A stretch of DNA of 48,087 bases from Halpernia sp048269545 (GTDB lineage: Bacteria > Bacteroidota > Bacteroidia > Flavobacteriales > Weeksellaceae), in the NCBI RefSeq assembly GCF_048269545.1, contig NZ_JBLXIJ010000011.1, positions 1 through 48,087 of the forward strand, read 5' to 3'. The translations under genes were made by a program, and so were the position numbers. The notes beneath the pieces are model-generated. The model worked only from the letters and a program-made list of their open reading frames with translations, had not been told where the DNA came from and did no database searches. This document shows, one piece after another, positions 1-10,103 of the stretch. Each line of letters opens with the position of its first letter. The first letter of the stretch is position 1.

Positions 1-190
1 TAAGGCTTCTATTAAAATAATCTCCTTTAATTTATCTTTCTTAATTTTTAAAAAATTTTTTAATTTTTTTCTGTTCAAAGTTTTTATTAATTATTTAACA
101 TATTCTTAATTTTTCATCTATTTAGATTTCAGTATTTTTGTAAAAAATTTATAGGCAGAAATTTTCTGTCTTTTTTTATATAATTTATTT
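1..190. other. AT-rich leader before dapF
   Basis: This stretch is very AT-rich with long T runs and no reading frame I can support. An octamer matching the -7 box TAnnTTTG sits at 133-140, about 50 bases before the dapF start, but I see no TTG at the proper distance upstream. A promoter here is therefore only a weak guess. Confidence 0.3.
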
Positions 191-955
191 ATGGAATTTT
201 ACAAATATCAAGCGACTGGAAATGATTTCGTGATGATTGATAACCGTGATTTACAATTTCCAAAAGAACAAGAAATTATCGAGAAATTGTGCGATCGACG
301 CTTTGGAATTGGTGGCGATGGATTAATACTGCTAGAAAATCACGATACTTTAGATTTTAAAATGGTCTATTTTAACAGTGACGGAAAAGGTGAAAGTATG
401 TGTGGAAATGGCGGAAGATGCATTGTTGCATTTGCACATTTTTTAGATTTATTTGAAGATAAAGCGAAATTTGAAGCAATTGATGGTTTTCATGAAGCAG
501 AAATTACTAACGGAATTGTAAAATTAAGAATGTCGGATGTTGAAAATATTACAAAAGACGAAGATGATTTTGTCTTAAATACAGGTTCTCCGCATTTTAT
601 AAAATTTGTAAAATCTTTGGAAGATTATCCAGTTTTTAAAGAAGGTAAGCAAATTAGAAATAATCCTACTTACAAAAACGACGGAATAAATGTGAATTTT
701 GTGGAAATTTTAGACAAGGATTCTGTCTATGTGAGAACTTATGAACGTGGTGTAGAAGATGAAACTTACAGTTGTGGAACTGGAGTTACAGCTGCAGCGC
801 TTACTTTTCTAAAAAATCAAAAAGCAATTAAAGTAAAAACATTAGGGGGAAATTTAAGCGTATCTGCAGAAAAAAACGGAAACGGTTTTACTAATATTTG
901 GTTAGAAGGTCCGGCAAAACAAGTTTTTAAAGGAAAAATTAATATTTATAATTAA
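191..955 (+). CDS. dapF: Diaminopimelate epimerase
   Basis: This enzyme interconverts LL- and meso-diaminopimelate in the cytoplasm, the last step before meso-DAP enters lysine synthesis or peptidoglycan. Both catalytic half-sites are visible: the first cysteine in MCGNGGRC (C71) and the second in SCGTGVTAAA (C195), which act as the acid/base pair in this family. The N-terminal YQATGNDF motif is also typical. At 254 residues it is close to the usual 255-280. The ATG start lies directly before the conserved N-terminus. The stop is immediately followed by the mltG start, so the two cell-wall genes are probably co-transcribed. Confidence 0.96.
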   Translation: MEFYKYQATGNDFVMIDNRDLQFPKEQEIIEKLCDRRFGIGGDGLILLENHDTLDFKMVYFNSDGKGESMCGNGGRCIVAFAHFLDLFEDKAKFEAIDGFHEAEITNGIVKLRMSDVENITKDEDDFVLNTGSPHFIKFVKSLEDYPVFKEGKQIRNNPTYKNDGINVNFVEILDKDSVYVRTYERGVEDETYSCGTGVTAAALTFLKNQKAIKVKTLGGNLSVSAEKNGNGFTNIWLEGPAKQVFKGKINIYN

Positions 956-1981
956 ATGAAAAAAGCAGGTTTATCAGTCGCATTTCTAGTTTTAGCGGCG
1001 GTTATTTTTTTTGGTTTTAGATTTTACGAAAAAAGTTATGCCAATAACGTTGAAAAAGAAGGTTACGTTTTAGTGCCACATAATGCAAGTTTTAATCAAA
1101 TTGTAGATTCTATTTCTCCTTATTTAAAAGATAAAAAACAGTTTATTGAAGTTGCAAGAAGTAAAAAATTGGGTGAATTTTACAATGCAGGTCGTTATAA
1201 AATAAAATATGGAACGGGAAATAATGACTTGGTAAATATGATAAAATCTGGAAATCAAACTGAAGATTCTTTTAGAATTGGTGATTTTGACGATGTTTAT
1301 CAAATGATAGGAAGAGTTACAAAAAAAACAGAACTTGATTCTTTAAAGTTTGTAAATGGTTTTGAAAAAATTGCGAAAGAAAAAAAACTTAATTCTCCTG
1401 AAGATTTAAAACCTTATTTTTTTATAGATACCTATAATTTCTTTTGGACGGTAAAACCCAAAGAATTTTTTAAAAAATTTGAAAAAGAATACAACCAATT
1501 TTGGAATGCAGAACGCGTTCAAAAAGAAAAAAATCTCGGTTTAGATAGAAATCAAATTTACGCTTTAGCTTCCATTGTTTACAAAGAAAGCGGCGGTAAA
1601 CCCGATGAAATGAAAACTATTGCAGGACTTTATTTAAATCGTTTTCACAAAGGAATGAAACTTCAAAGTGATCCCACGGTGATTTACGCCGTTAATAAAG
1701 CAAGTAATTATTCAAAAAAAATAAAAAGAGTTTATTTTAAAGATTTAAAACAAAACTCTCCTTATAACACTTATGCAAATGTGGGAATTCCACCTGGACC
1801 AATTTGTATGGTTGATAAAAACTCTGTAGATGCCGTTTTAAACGCAGAAAATAATAATTATATTTATATGTGCGCAGATCCAAATCATTTTGGTTTCCAC
1901 AAATTTACAGATAATCCTGCGCAACATGCAATTAATGCAAAAGCTTATCAAGATTGGTTAAATGCAAAAGATATCAAATAG
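956..1981 (+). CDS. mltG: Endolytic transglycosylase MltG
   Basis: This is an inner-membrane-anchored murein transglycosylase of the YceG/MltG family, thought to cleave nascent glycan strands and so set their length. Residues 5-23 form one membrane anchor. The catalytic domain carries IVYKESGG with the likely catalytic glutamate at E211, followed by family motifs LQSDPTVIYA and SPYNTYANVGIPPGP. The length of 341 residues is normal. It starts at the base after the dapF stop, which suggests one cell-wall transcription unit. The next gene is 76 bases downstream and functionally unrelated. Confidence 0.94.
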   Translation: MKKAGLSVAFLVLAAVIFFGFRFYEKSYANNVEKEGYVLVPHNASFNQIVDSISPYLKDKKQFIEVARSKKLGEFYNAGRYKIKYGTGNNDLVNMIKSGNQTEDSFRIGDFDDVYQMIGRVTKKTELDSLKFVNGFEKIAKEKKLNSPEDLKPYFFIDTYNFFWTVKPKEFFKKFEKEYNQFWNAERVQKEKNLGLDRNQIYALASIVYKESGGKPDEMKTIAGLYLNRFHKGMKLQSDPTVIYAVNKASNYSKKIKRVYFKDLKQNSPYNTYANVGIPPGPICMVDKNSVDAVLNAENNNYIYMCADPNHFGFHKFTDNPAQHAINAKAYQDWLNAKDIK

Positions 1982-2057
1982 TAAACTTTAACAAAAATTA
2001 ACTACTTCACTCTTTAACAATTCGCAAAAAAGAGATACTTATTATAAAAATATTACA

Positions 2058-4592
2058 ATGACCTCACAATTTGAATTCACTTCAATTATCAGAAAAAAAA
2101 CACTTGCACTTACTTTTATTTTAGGAGCTGCAAGTTTGGCTTTTTCTCAACAAAAAGTTTCGGTTACTGGAAATGTAGTCGATAAACAAAAACAAATCGT
2201 TCCTTATACTTCTATTACTTTCGCCAATAAAACTAATAAATTATTTAGCGACGCGGTTTTAACAGATGAAAAAGGAAATTATAAAATTGATTTAGTTCCA
2301 GGAGATTATAATGTAACTATTGAAGCGATAGATTTTAAAAAATTTACACTTTCTAAAACCATTTCTTCTGCAGGTAATATTGGAAGTTTCACTATTACAA
2401 GAGAATCTTCTGCGACCAATACACAAACACAAGATATTAAAGCTGTAGAACTTGTTGCAAACAAAAAACCAGTACAAGTCCAAATTGATAAAAAAGTGTA
2501 TGACGTAAAATCTGATCTTACTGCAATTGGCGGAAATCTTCAAGATGTGCTTCAAAACGTACCTTCTGTAGATGTCGATACAGACGGAACAGTTTCTATG
2601 AGAGGAAATTCTAACGTGAAATTTCTTATTAATGGAAAACCTTCTGCACTTTTAGGAATTGATGACGGCGCAAATGCTTTACAATCAATTCCGGCAGATC
2701 AGATTGATAGAATTGAAGTGATGACAAATCCTTCTTCAAAATATGACGCTTCTGGAACCGCGGGAATTCTAAATATTATTTTGAAAAAAAATAAAAAAAT
2801 GGGTTTCAATGGAAGTGTTGTGGGAAGTTTAGGCTATTTACCGAAAACCAATCTAAATACAAATCTAAGTTGGAGAAAAGGAAATCTTACTTATTTTATA
2901 AACGGCGGCGGTGGTTACAACGAAAGTAAATCTAAAAATAATAATGACACCAATTATATAAATTCTGCTGTTGGACAAATTTTAACATCAAACCAAAATT
3001 CTAATTCTAAAAATACATCACAAAATTATAATGCAAACGCAGGTTTTGTTTATGATTTTAATGATAATACTTCAATAAATGCTTCAGGAACAGTAAGAAC
3101 TTACAACAATAATAGTGATGGAACTGTAAATTACTCTGATCTTTATAATTTAGCTTCAGGTTCAACTGCGATAAATCCTCTAGTTTCACAAAGATTAAGT
3201 GACGGAAACAGTAAAAATTTAGCTTTTCAAGGAGATTTTGGTTTAGATCATAAGTTTGATGATAAAGGTCAAAATATCTCATTATCATTAAGTTTGCAGA
3301 GAAATCGAAGTAATAATACAAACAAAGTAAATGAAACTCAAAATAATATATTTTCTTTAGCCAATATTATTGATAATAAATCCATTAATAAATCCATCGT
3401 TGCAAAAGCAGATTATGAATTACCAATGGGTGAGAAATCTACATTTAATGCAGGTTATAAATTAGATGCAAATATCAATGATTATGATAATGCTGTGCAA
3501 GAAAAAACGGTTACAAATCCTAATTATCAATTTTTGAATGATTATACAAGTTCTACTGTATATCAAGAAAGAATCAACGCAGTTTACGCACAATTTAAAA
3601 GTAAAATGGGAGATTTCGGTTATCAATTAGGCATTAGAGATGAATATTCTAATATTACAATAGATTATAAAAATGTTGCAGGAGCTGGTTCTAAAAATAC
3701 TAAAAACTACAACGGCATTTTCCCAAGTGTATTTTTAAGTTATGATTTATCTAAAAATAATCAATTTTTATTAAATTATTCCAGAAGAATTGACAGACCA
3801 AGATCTTGGTTTCTAATTCCTTATCCTTCATATAATGACAATAGAAATTTATTTTACGGAAATCCAGATTTAAATCCATCTTATATTGATTCTTATGAAT
3901 TTGGCTATAATTTATCTAAAAGTAAATTTACTTTAAACCCAACTTTATATTACAGAAATGAAAAAGATGATGTGAAATTTATTGTTGCTCAAGACCCACA
4001 AAATCCGAGTAATTTTATTACAACACCTGCAAATTTAGGAACTGACCAAAGATATGGTTTAGATTTAAATGGAAGTTTTGATGCTTTTTCTTGGCTAAAA
4101 TTTATGGGAAGTTTTAATATTTATGGTTATAAAACTACAGGTATTTATACATATACAGATGGACTTGGAGCGCAGAGATTTATAGATTATAGCGGTTCTG
4201 GAGTTTCTACAAGATCTAGATTATCTACCACTTTTAAAATTGATAAAACTTTTAATGTTCAGTTACAAGGTTTTTATAGAGGAGGACAAAAAACTGCGAG
4301 TCAAACTTCTAAAAGTATGTATGCTCTAAATTTGGGCGCTACAAAAACCATTTGGAAAGGAGACGGAACTTTGGCTTTTAATATCCAAGATATTTTTAAT
4401 ACAAGAGCGAGAGAAACTTCGCAAATTGCTTCAAATTATATCAGAGATTCTTATATGCAATGGTCTCCAAGACAAGTTTCACTTTCTTTAACTTACAGAT
4501 TTAAACAAGGTGAAAAAATCGAAATGCCGAAAAATAAAAAAGATATTAATGCAAATGATACCGGCGGCGACGAACAACAAGGTCCTATGTAA
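2058..4592 (+). CDS. TonB-dependent receptor with N-terminal carboxypeptidase-regulatory-like domain
   Basis: This is an outer-membrane beta-barrel protein of the TonB-dependent receptor superfamily. A signal peptide (about residues 10-30, ending SLAFSQ) is followed by a carboxypeptidase-regulatory-like beta-sandwich (about 32-115) that begins VSVTGNVVDKQ. Next comes a plug region with the signature DVLQNVPSVDVDTDGTVSMR and RIEVMTNPSSKYDASGTAGI, and then a long Asn/Tyr/Ser-rich barrel. It resembles the outer-membrane beta-barrel family common in Bacteroidota rather than SusC. There is no SusD partner or transport operon nearby, so the substrate cannot be inferred. The start has 10-15 polar residues before the signal peptide, so a slightly later start is possible. 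Confidence 0.88.
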   Translation: MTSQFEFTSIIRKKTLALTFILGAASLAFSQQKVSVTGNVVDKQKQIVPYTSITFANKTNKLFSDAVLTDEKGNYKIDLVPGDYNVTIEAIDFKKFTLSKTISSAGNIGSFTITRESSATNTQTQDIKAVELVANKKPVQVQIDKKVYDVKSDLTAIGGNLQDVLQNVPSVDVDTDGTVSMRGNSNVKFLINGKPSALLGIDDGANALQSIPADQIDRIEVMTNPSSKYDASGTAGILNIILKKNKKMGFNGSVVGSLGYLPKTNLNTNLSWRKGNLTYFINGGGGYNESKSKNNNDTNYINSAVGQILTSNQNSNSKNTSQNYNANAGFVYDFNDNTSINASGTVRTYNNNSDGTVNYSDLYNLASGSTAINPLVSQRLSDGNSKNLAFQGDFGLDHKFDDKGQNISLSLSLQRNRSNNTNKVNETQNNIFSLANIIDNKSINKSIVAKADYELPMGEKSTFNAGYKLDANINDYDNAVQEKTVTNPNYQFLNDYTSSTVYQERINAVYAQFKSKMGDFGYQLGIRDEYSNITIDYKNVAGAGSKNTKNYNGIFPSVFLSYDLSKNNQFLLNYSRRIDRPRSWFLIPYPSYNDNRNLFYGNPDLNPSYIDSYEFGYNLSKSKFTLNPTLYYRNEKDDVKFIVAQDPQNPSNFITTPANLGTDQRYGLDLNGSFDAFSWLKFMGSFNIYGYKTTGIYTYTDGLGAQRFIDYSGSGVSTRSRLSTTFKIDKTFNVQLQGFYRGGQKTASQTSKSMYALNLGATKTIWKGDGTLAFNIQDIFNTRARETSQIASNYIRDSYMQWSPRQVSLSLTYRFKQGEKIEMPKNKKDINANDTGGDEQQGPM

Positions 4593-4628
4593 TAAGTAAA
4601 AAGGTAAAAGTTTTGAAATTCCAAAACA

Positions 4629-4660
4629 AAAATCCGCTTAAATTTTTAAGCGGATTTTTT
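4629..4660. terminator. Bidirectional intrinsic terminator
   Basis: A perfect 10-bp stem (4631-4640 with 4647-4656) has a 6-base loop and is followed by a T run on the plus strand and A-rich DNA on the other side. It lies between the convergent TonB receptor gene and the small HEPN-like gene and could serve both strands. Confidence 0.85.
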
Positions 4661-5141
4661 ATTGTTTTTTATTTCTAACTTCGCAATAACGACCAAAAAT
4701 CATTCCGCAAACAAAAGCAATTCCTCCTTCAAGTCTAATTTGTTCAGGCATATTTTCGTCATTAAAATTTCCTTTTTTCGGGCTAATTTTCCTAAGCATT
4801 GTTAAAAATTCCTTTATCAAATGATGATTTATTGTTAACGAATGTGCAATCGTGTTACGCAATTTATTTAAAATTTCAAGAGATTTTATAACGTATTCTC
4901 CACCTGGACCACTGTAATTCCCAAAATGCAACAAAAGTTTAATTTTCGAACTATAATTAAAATTTTCTTTAAAAAAGTCCGAGTTCTTATTTTCGGAAAT
5001 ACTCTCTAAATAACAATTTATAGCAAATTCCGTTAAAATATGTCCTTTAAGAATTGTGAGTTCAATATCCTTTAATTCAGTAAGTTCTGATATTAAAAAA
5101 ATGCCAAACTCATCTTCTGTATAGTTTCTAATTTTTTCCAT
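4659..5141 (-). CDS. Small HEPN-like protein
   Basis: I do not recognise a named family. The 160-residue product is largely helical by composition and contains KLRNTIAH (R95, H100). This matches the Rx4H motif, with a polar residue after the Arg, that marks HEPN domains, many of which are RNases in toxin-antitoxin and defence systems. The ATG at 5141 is preferred over an upstream in-frame TTG at 5156. It lies 21 bases after galE on the same strand, so it is probably the last gene of the DegT-galE operon, and no antitoxin partner is visible. A housekeeping HEPN-like protein without RNase activity is equally possible. Confidence 0.55.
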   Translation of the reverse strand: MEKIRNYTEDEFGIFLISELTELKDIELTILKGHILTEFAINCYLESISENKNSDFFKENFNYSSKIKLLLHFGNYSGPGGEYVIKSLEILNKLRNTIAHSLTINHHLIKEFLTMLRKISPKKGNFNDENMPEQIRLEGGIAFVCGMIFGRYCEVRNKKQ

Positions 5142-5162
5142 TAAAAGTACGCTCAAATCAAC

Positions 5163-6182
5163 TCATAACTCATAATTATTTAAATATTTTTGCCATTCCC
5201 AAGTCGTTCGCAAAGCTTCTTCTAATGAAGTTTCGGCTTTCCAATTAAGTTCACTTTCCGCTTTTGAAGCATCTGCAAAAGCAATTGTAATATCTCCTGC
5301 TCTTCTTTCACAAATTTTGTACGGCACATTTACATCATTTGCTAATTCAAATGCATTTACAACTTCCAAAACCGAAGAACCTTTTCCCGTTCCAAGATTA
5401 TAAATATCAATTACAGTTTCAGATTTTTCTTTTATCAATTTTTGCAACGCTTTTACATGCGCTTTTACTAAATCAACTACATAAATATAATCTCTGATTG
5501 CAGTTCCATCTTCTGTCGGATAATCATTTCCCCAAATATTTAATTCTTTTCTAATTCCAGCCGCAGTTTGAGTTACAAAAGGCACTAAATTATTCGGAAT
5601 TCCAATTGGTAATTCTCCTAATTTCGCAGAAGGATGCGCTCCAATTGGATTAAAATAGCGTAATAATGAAACTTTTTTATGATGCGCAATAGCAAAATCT
5701 TTTAAAATTTCTTCACCCATTTGTTTCGTTTTTCCATACGAACTTTCCGGCGTTTTTAGCGGCGTATTTTCGGTAATTGGTTGTTCATCGGCTTGTCCGT
5801 AAACTGTGCAAGAAGAACTGAAAATAAAATTAGAAATATTTCGGGTTTTGAATTCTTGCAAAATATTAATTAGAGAAAATAAATTATTTTCATAATAATC
5901 CAATGGTTTTTCCTGACTTTCACCAACTGCTTTAAAAGCGGCAAAATTAATACAACCATCAATTTCGTGCGCTTCAAAAACTTGGTGCAATAATTCTTTT
6001 CGTTTTAAATCAAACGGATAAAAAGTCGGTTTTTTACCTGAAATTTCTTCAATGTTTTTTAAAATAAATTTTTCAGTATTAGAAAAATCATCAATTATGA
6101 CCACGTCAAAATTATTTTTCATAAGTTCTACAACGGTGTGAGAACCGATGTAGCCGAGTCCGCCAGTTACGAGTATGGTCAT
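5163..6182 (-). CDS. galE: UDP-glucose 4-epimerase
   Basis: This NAD-dependent short-chain dehydrogenase superfamily enzyme interconverts UDP-glucose and UDP-galactose (or their N-acetyl forms), supplying sugars for surface polysaccharide. The Rossmann motif TGGLGYIGSH is at residues 6-15, the catalytic Ser in FSSSCTVYG (about 122-124), and the YxxxK pair at Y149/K153. I chose the ATG at 6182 because it places the Rossmann strand at the very N-terminus. An open frame extends 12 codons further but would overlap the upstream aminotransferase. With this start the protein is 339 residues, as expected, and the gap to the upstream stop is 22 bases, consistent with an operon. Confidence 0.93.
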   Translation of the reverse strand: MTILVTGGLGYIGSHTVVELMKNNFDVVIIDDFSNTEKFILKNIEEISGKKPTFYPFDLKRKELLHQVFEAHEIDGCINFAAFKAVGESQEKPLDYYENNLFSLINILQEFKTRNISNFIFSSSCTVYGQADEQPITENTPLKTPESSYGKTKQMGEEILKDFAIAHHKKVSLLRYFNPIGAHPSAKLGELPIGIPNNLVPFVTQTAAGIRKELNIWGNDYPTEDGTAIRDYIYVVDLVKAHVKALQKLIKEKSETVIDIYNLGTGKGSSVLEVVNAFELANDVNVPYKICERRAGDITIAFADASKAESELNWKAETSLEEALRTTWEWQKYLNNYEL

Positions 6183-6204
6183 GTAAATTTTTAAATTTAA
6201 ATAA

Positions 6205-7332
6205 TTACTTTTCAACAAACTCCAAAACAGAATCTGTAATATATTTCAATTGTTCTTCGTCTAATTCCGTGTGCATCGGCAAAGAGATTACTTCATCTAA
6301 TAATTTATCAGTATTTACAAAATTTTTCGGATCAGATTCTTGGAAATAAGCTTTCTGTTTTCTTAGCGCAACTGGATAATAAATCATTGCAGGAATTTCT
6401 TTTGTTGCCAAAAAATCTCGCAATTCATTTCGTTTTCCGTTTGTAATTCTCAAAGTATATTGGTGAAAAACGTGTGAAGAATTTTCAGCTCTTTTTGGTG
6501 TTAAAATATTTGGATGGTTTGCAAAAGCTTCATCATAAAAATCTGCGGCTTTTCTGCGCGCTTCATTATAAGAATCTAAAAGTGGTAATTTTTTTCTTAA
6601 AACCGTCGCTTGCAAACTGTCTAAACGAGAGTTCACTCCCACTTCGTCGTGATAATATCTTTCATACATTCCGTGATTTACGATACCACGAATTTTGTGC
6701 GCTAGTTCATCATCATTTGTGAAAATGGCGCCGCCGTCTCCGTAACAACCAAGATTTTTGGAGGGGAAAAATGAAGTCGTCCCAATTGTTCCCATTGTTC
6801 CAGCTTTTTTTACAGTCCCATCTGAAAAAGTAAAATCTGAACCAATTGCTTGCGCATTATCTTCAATGACAAATAAATTATGCTCTTTTGCGACTTTCAA
6901 AACTTCTTCCATATTCGCACTTTGCCCAAATAAATGAACAGGAATTATAGCTTTGGTTTTTGGCGTAATTGCAGCTTTTAATTTTTCAATATCCATTGTA
7001 AATGTGTCATAATCTACATCTACTAAAACCGATTTTAATTTTAAAAGATGAATTACTTCTACTGTTGCCGCAAAAGTAAAGTCTGCAGTAATTATTTCAT
7101 CGCCTTCTTTTAAATCTAAAGCCATTAATGCAATTTGTAAAGCATCAGTTCCGTTTGCACAAGGAATGACATGTTTTACGTCTAAATATTGCTCCAATTC
7201 CGCTTGAAAAGCTTTTACTTCTGGACCATTTATAAAGGCTGCAGAATCTATAACATTTAATAATGCGTTATCTAAATCACTTTTTATTTTGTAATACTGA
7301 CTTTGTAAGTCCACCATTTGAATTGGTTTCAT
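6205..7332 (-). CDS. DegT/DnrJ/EryC1/StrS-family aminotransferase
   Basis: This is a PLP-dependent nucleotide-sugar aminotransferase of the DegT family, which converts keto-sugar nucleotides to amino sugars for O-antigen, capsule or glycan synthesis. The internal-aldimine lysine is K192 in FFPSKNLGCYGDGGA, D158 in EDNAQ should contact the PLP ring nitrogen, and ANGTDAL (59-65) is the phosphate-binding loop. The 375-residue length is standard. It heads a minus-strand unit with galE, which points to surface-sugar synthesis. The exact substrate cannot be told from sequence alone, since no dehydratase partner is in the window. Confidence 0.9.
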   Translation of the reverse strand: MKPIQMVDLQSQYYKIKSDLDNALLNVIDSAAFINGPEVKAFQAELEQYLDVKHVIPCANGTDALQIALMALDLKEGDEIITADFTFAATVEVIHLLKLKSVLVDVDYDTFTMDIEKLKAAITPKTKAIIPVHLFGQSANMEEVLKVAKEHNLFVIEDNAQAIGSDFTFSDGTVKKAGTMGTIGTTSFFPSKNLGCYGDGGAIFTNDDELAHKIRGIVNHGMYERYYHDEVGVNSRLDSLQATVLRKKLPLLDSYNEARRKAADFYDEAFANHPNILTPKRAENSSHVFHQYTLRITNGKRNELRDFLATKEIPAMIYYPVALRKQKAYFQESDPKNFVNTDKLLDEVISLPMHTELDEEQLKYITDSVLEFVEK

Positions 7333-7516
7333 ATGTCTATTTTTATTTTTTAAAATTATAATAAATCGTTAATTTATATTTACCGTATTAAAGAAAATAC
7401 AAATGCAATTTCCTAAAACTATATCTTACAAAAATACGTATTTTTATTGATTAGCTTTTAACGAAATTTCTACTTAAATAATAGAATTTAATATCTTTAA
7501 CAAAAAATATATTTCA

Positions 7517-9121
7517 ATGAAAAAGTCTTTATTTGCTTTTTTTATATTACTATTTTCAATAATAAATGCACAAACAGAATTGGTATTTGTTTATTTTAAA
7601 GATAAGCCAAATAAAGCTGTATTTTTCTCTAATCCTACACTTGAACTGAGCCAAAAATCTTTGGATAGAAGAACGAATTTAGGAATTGCTTTAAATGATG
7701 AAGATGCACCAATTGAACCCACTTATATTCAAAATATTAAAGATTTAGGTTTCACCGTTACAGATTATTCTAAATGGTTAAATGGTGTTGCAATTGAAGC
7801 AAATGCGACGCAAGTCGCAGATTTAAGATTAAAACCTTATGTGCAAAAAGTAGAAAGTTTTGTTGTTCATTCTTCCGTTGTTAATAAAAACAAATATAAA
7901 AAAACGAATAAGTTTGAAGAATTTAATAAAAATAAATTATCAAATTTTAATTATGGAAATAGTGCGGCACAAATTGATCAAGTTAATCTACGTCCACTTC
8001 ACATCGCGGGTTACACCGGAAGCGGAATTACAATTGCAATTATAGATACAGGATTTCCAACTGTTGATACAGGTTCAGTTTACGCCAGAATTAGAGATAA
8101 TAATCAGATAAAAGGCGGTTATAATTTTGTAAATAAATCTTCAGATATTTATAATGCTTCGCTTAATGAACACGGTGCTTTTTGTTTAGGTGTTATTGCA
8201 GCTTATGTAGATAATAGTTTTGTAGGTTCCGCTCCAGATGCAGATTTTTATCTTTACGTTTCAGAAGATGCAGATCAAGAAATTCCGCAAGAACAATTGT
8301 ATTGGATTGAAGCTGCCGAAGAAGCAGACCGAAAAGGCGTGGATTTAATTTCTACTTCTCTTGGTTATAATCAATTTGATGATTCGCGTTATAATTTATT
8401 GTATTCCGATATGGATGGAAAAACTTCTTTCATCGCAAGAGGCGCAGAAATCGCTGTAACTAAAGGAATTTTTGTAGTTGTTGCGAATGGAAATGAAGCT
8501 ACAAAAACGTGGCATTATCTTATTACTCCAGCTGATAATAATAAAGTATTTTCAATTGGAGCTGTAACTTCTGCAGGTGATTCTTCTTCATTTTCTTCTT
8601 TTGGACCAAATGCAAATGGAGATATAAAACCAGACGCAAGTGCGCGAGGAACTTATACTTATATGGGTTACAATAATGGCGTAACTTATGCAAGTGGAAC
8701 TTCATTTGCAGCACCTTTGGCTGCAGGTGGAATTGCGTGTTTGTTGCAAGCAAAACAAAATCAAAATAGAGAAATTTTAAAAAATTTACTCCGCCAAAAT
8801 GCCTCACTTTATCCAAATCATAATGACCAAAAAGGTTTTGGAATTTTAAATTTCGGAAATGTTTTAATTCAATTATTATCTACAAAAGAAATGTCGATTT
8901 CAAATCATTTGAAAATTTTTCCAAATCCAGTTAAAGATATTTTAAACTTTCAAACTTCTGAAAAACTAATTTCTCTAGAACTTTATGATAGTTTGGGAAG
9001 AAAAATTAAAGATTTACAACCAATTTTAACTATTAATTTAAGTAATTTAAAAACTGGAGTTTATTATTTAAAAGTGAAAACTGACAAAAAAAATTATATT
9101 GAAAAATTTATTAAAGAATAA
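7517..9121 (+). CDS. Secreted S8 subtilase with type IX secretion sorting domain
   Basis: This is a subtilisin-like serine protease exported by Sec and then by the type IX secretion system. A signal peptide covers residues 1-18 (ending NAQ), and a propeptide-like region runs to about 150. The catalytic triad is D177 (IAIIDTGF), H219 (NEHG) and S396 (GTSFAAP). The last 70 or so residues contain LKIFPNPVKDILNF and end with a basic, beta-rich segment, the usual type A sorting signal for C-terminal cleavage and surface attachment. The 534-residue size suits a compact family member. It is convergent with the TSUP gene only 12 bases away and stands alone as a transcription unit. Confidence 0.93.
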   Translation: MKKSLFAFFILLFSIINAQTELVFVYFKDKPNKAVFFSNPTLELSQKSLDRRTNLGIALNDEDAPIEPTYIQNIKDLGFTVTDYSKWLNGVAIEANATQVADLRLKPYVQKVESFVVHSSVVNKNKYKKTNKFEEFNKNKLSNFNYGNSAAQIDQVNLRPLHIAGYTGSGITIAIIDTGFPTVDTGSVYARIRDNNQIKGGYNFVNKSSDIYNASLNEHGAFCLGVIAAYVDNSFVGSAPDADFYLYVSEDADQEIPQEQLYWIEAAEEADRKGVDLISTSLGYNQFDDSRYNLLYSDMDGKTSFIARGAEIAVTKGIFVVVANGNEATKTWHYLITPADNNKVFSIGAVTSAGDSSSFSSFGPNANGDIKPDASARGTYTYMGYNNGVTYASGTSFAAPLAAGGIACLLQAKQNQNREILKNLLRQNASLYPNHNDQKGFGILNFGNVLIQLLSTKEMSISNHLKIFPNPVKDILNFQTSEKLISLELYDSLGRKIKDLQPILTINLSNLKTGVYYLKVKTDKKNYIEKFIKE

Positions 9122-9133
9122 ATTAATTTATAT

Positions 9134-9967
9134 TTAATGATTGTATAAAAAGTTAGCTGTCATTACAATTGCTGCAACTAATAATCCACCACCAATCATT
9201 TTTTCTAAAGTTTTATCTTTCAAATGCGTGTTAATTTGTTTACTTCCTAAAGCGCCCAAAGCAAAACCCAACATTACCGGCCAAGCTTTTGTAAATTCAA
9301 TATGACCTTGTAAATAATGACTTACACTTCCTGTAATTCCGGTAATAATTATCATAAATAAAGCCGTTGCTGTTGCGATTTTTGGTGGAATTTTAAAAAC
9401 TTTTAGCATAATTGGCGTTTTCATAAAACCACCTCCCACACCAAAAAGTCCAGCTAAAATTCCCGAAGCACTTCCAAAAAAAATTACCATTAAAACGCTT
9501 ACGCGATACGCCACAAAATTTTTATGATTTTTAATCACCATTCTTGGTTTTACTTTATTTAGTGTTGAAAAGAAACTTTCTTTATTTTCGTCTCTCTTTT
9601 TAAATTTAATAAAAAAAGAAAGTCCAAGTAAAAAAACCATTACTGCAAATAAATATTCTAATTTTTCTGCTGCAATATAACTCAACAATAAACTTCCAAC
9701 CACAACTCCAATCATCGTAGGAATTTCTAATAAAATTCCCATTTTAAAATCAACGTGGCTGTTTTTTCTGTTGTAATAAGTAGAAATTAAAGCAGAACCG
9801 ACCAAAGAAATCATACAAGAACCAACCGCCAAATGAAGCGGATAATGAAAAATTGTGATTAAAATCGGGACCATAAAAATCCCACCGCCAAAACCAACCA
9901 AAGAGCCATAAAGACTGATTACGAAACTGACAAATATTAATAAAATAAGTAAAATTTCTGGCGACAT
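9134..9967 (-). CDS. TSUP-family (TauE/SafE) anion permease
   Basis: This is an inner-membrane protein of the sulfite exporter TauE/SafE family, implicated in transport of sulfite, sulfonates or other organosulfur anions. About eight hydrophobic segments are visible. The two family repeats each carry a glycine-rich signature: YGSLVGFGGGIFMVPIL (about 20-36) and LAGLFGVGGGFMKTPIML (about 171-188). The length of 277 residues is normal. No sulfur-metabolism gene is adjacent, so the substrate is unassigned. Confidence 0.9.
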   Translation of the reverse strand: MSPEILLILLIFVSFVISLYGSLVGFGGGIFMVPILITIFHYPLHLAVGSCMISLVGSALISTYYNRKNSHVDFKMGILLEIPTMIGVVVGSLLLSYIAAEKLEYLFAVMVFLLGLSFFIKFKKRDENKESFFSTLNKVKPRMVIKNHKNFVAYRVSVLMVIFFGSASGILAGLFGVGGGFMKTPIMLKVFKIPPKIATATALFMIIITGITGSVSHYLQGHIEFTKAWPVMLGFALGALGSKQINTHLKDKTLEKMIGGGLLVAAIVMTANFLYNH

Positions 9968-10103
9968 TTTAAAAATTGAAAATTGAAGTCGCTAAGTTAA
10001 TGTTCCTCTATAAAATTCCAAGCAATTTTCTTTTAAAATAAATAGTTTTAATTTTTAAAATGCTATTTTTAATCTTAAATTAAAATTCTAAATCAAAACT
10101 AAT

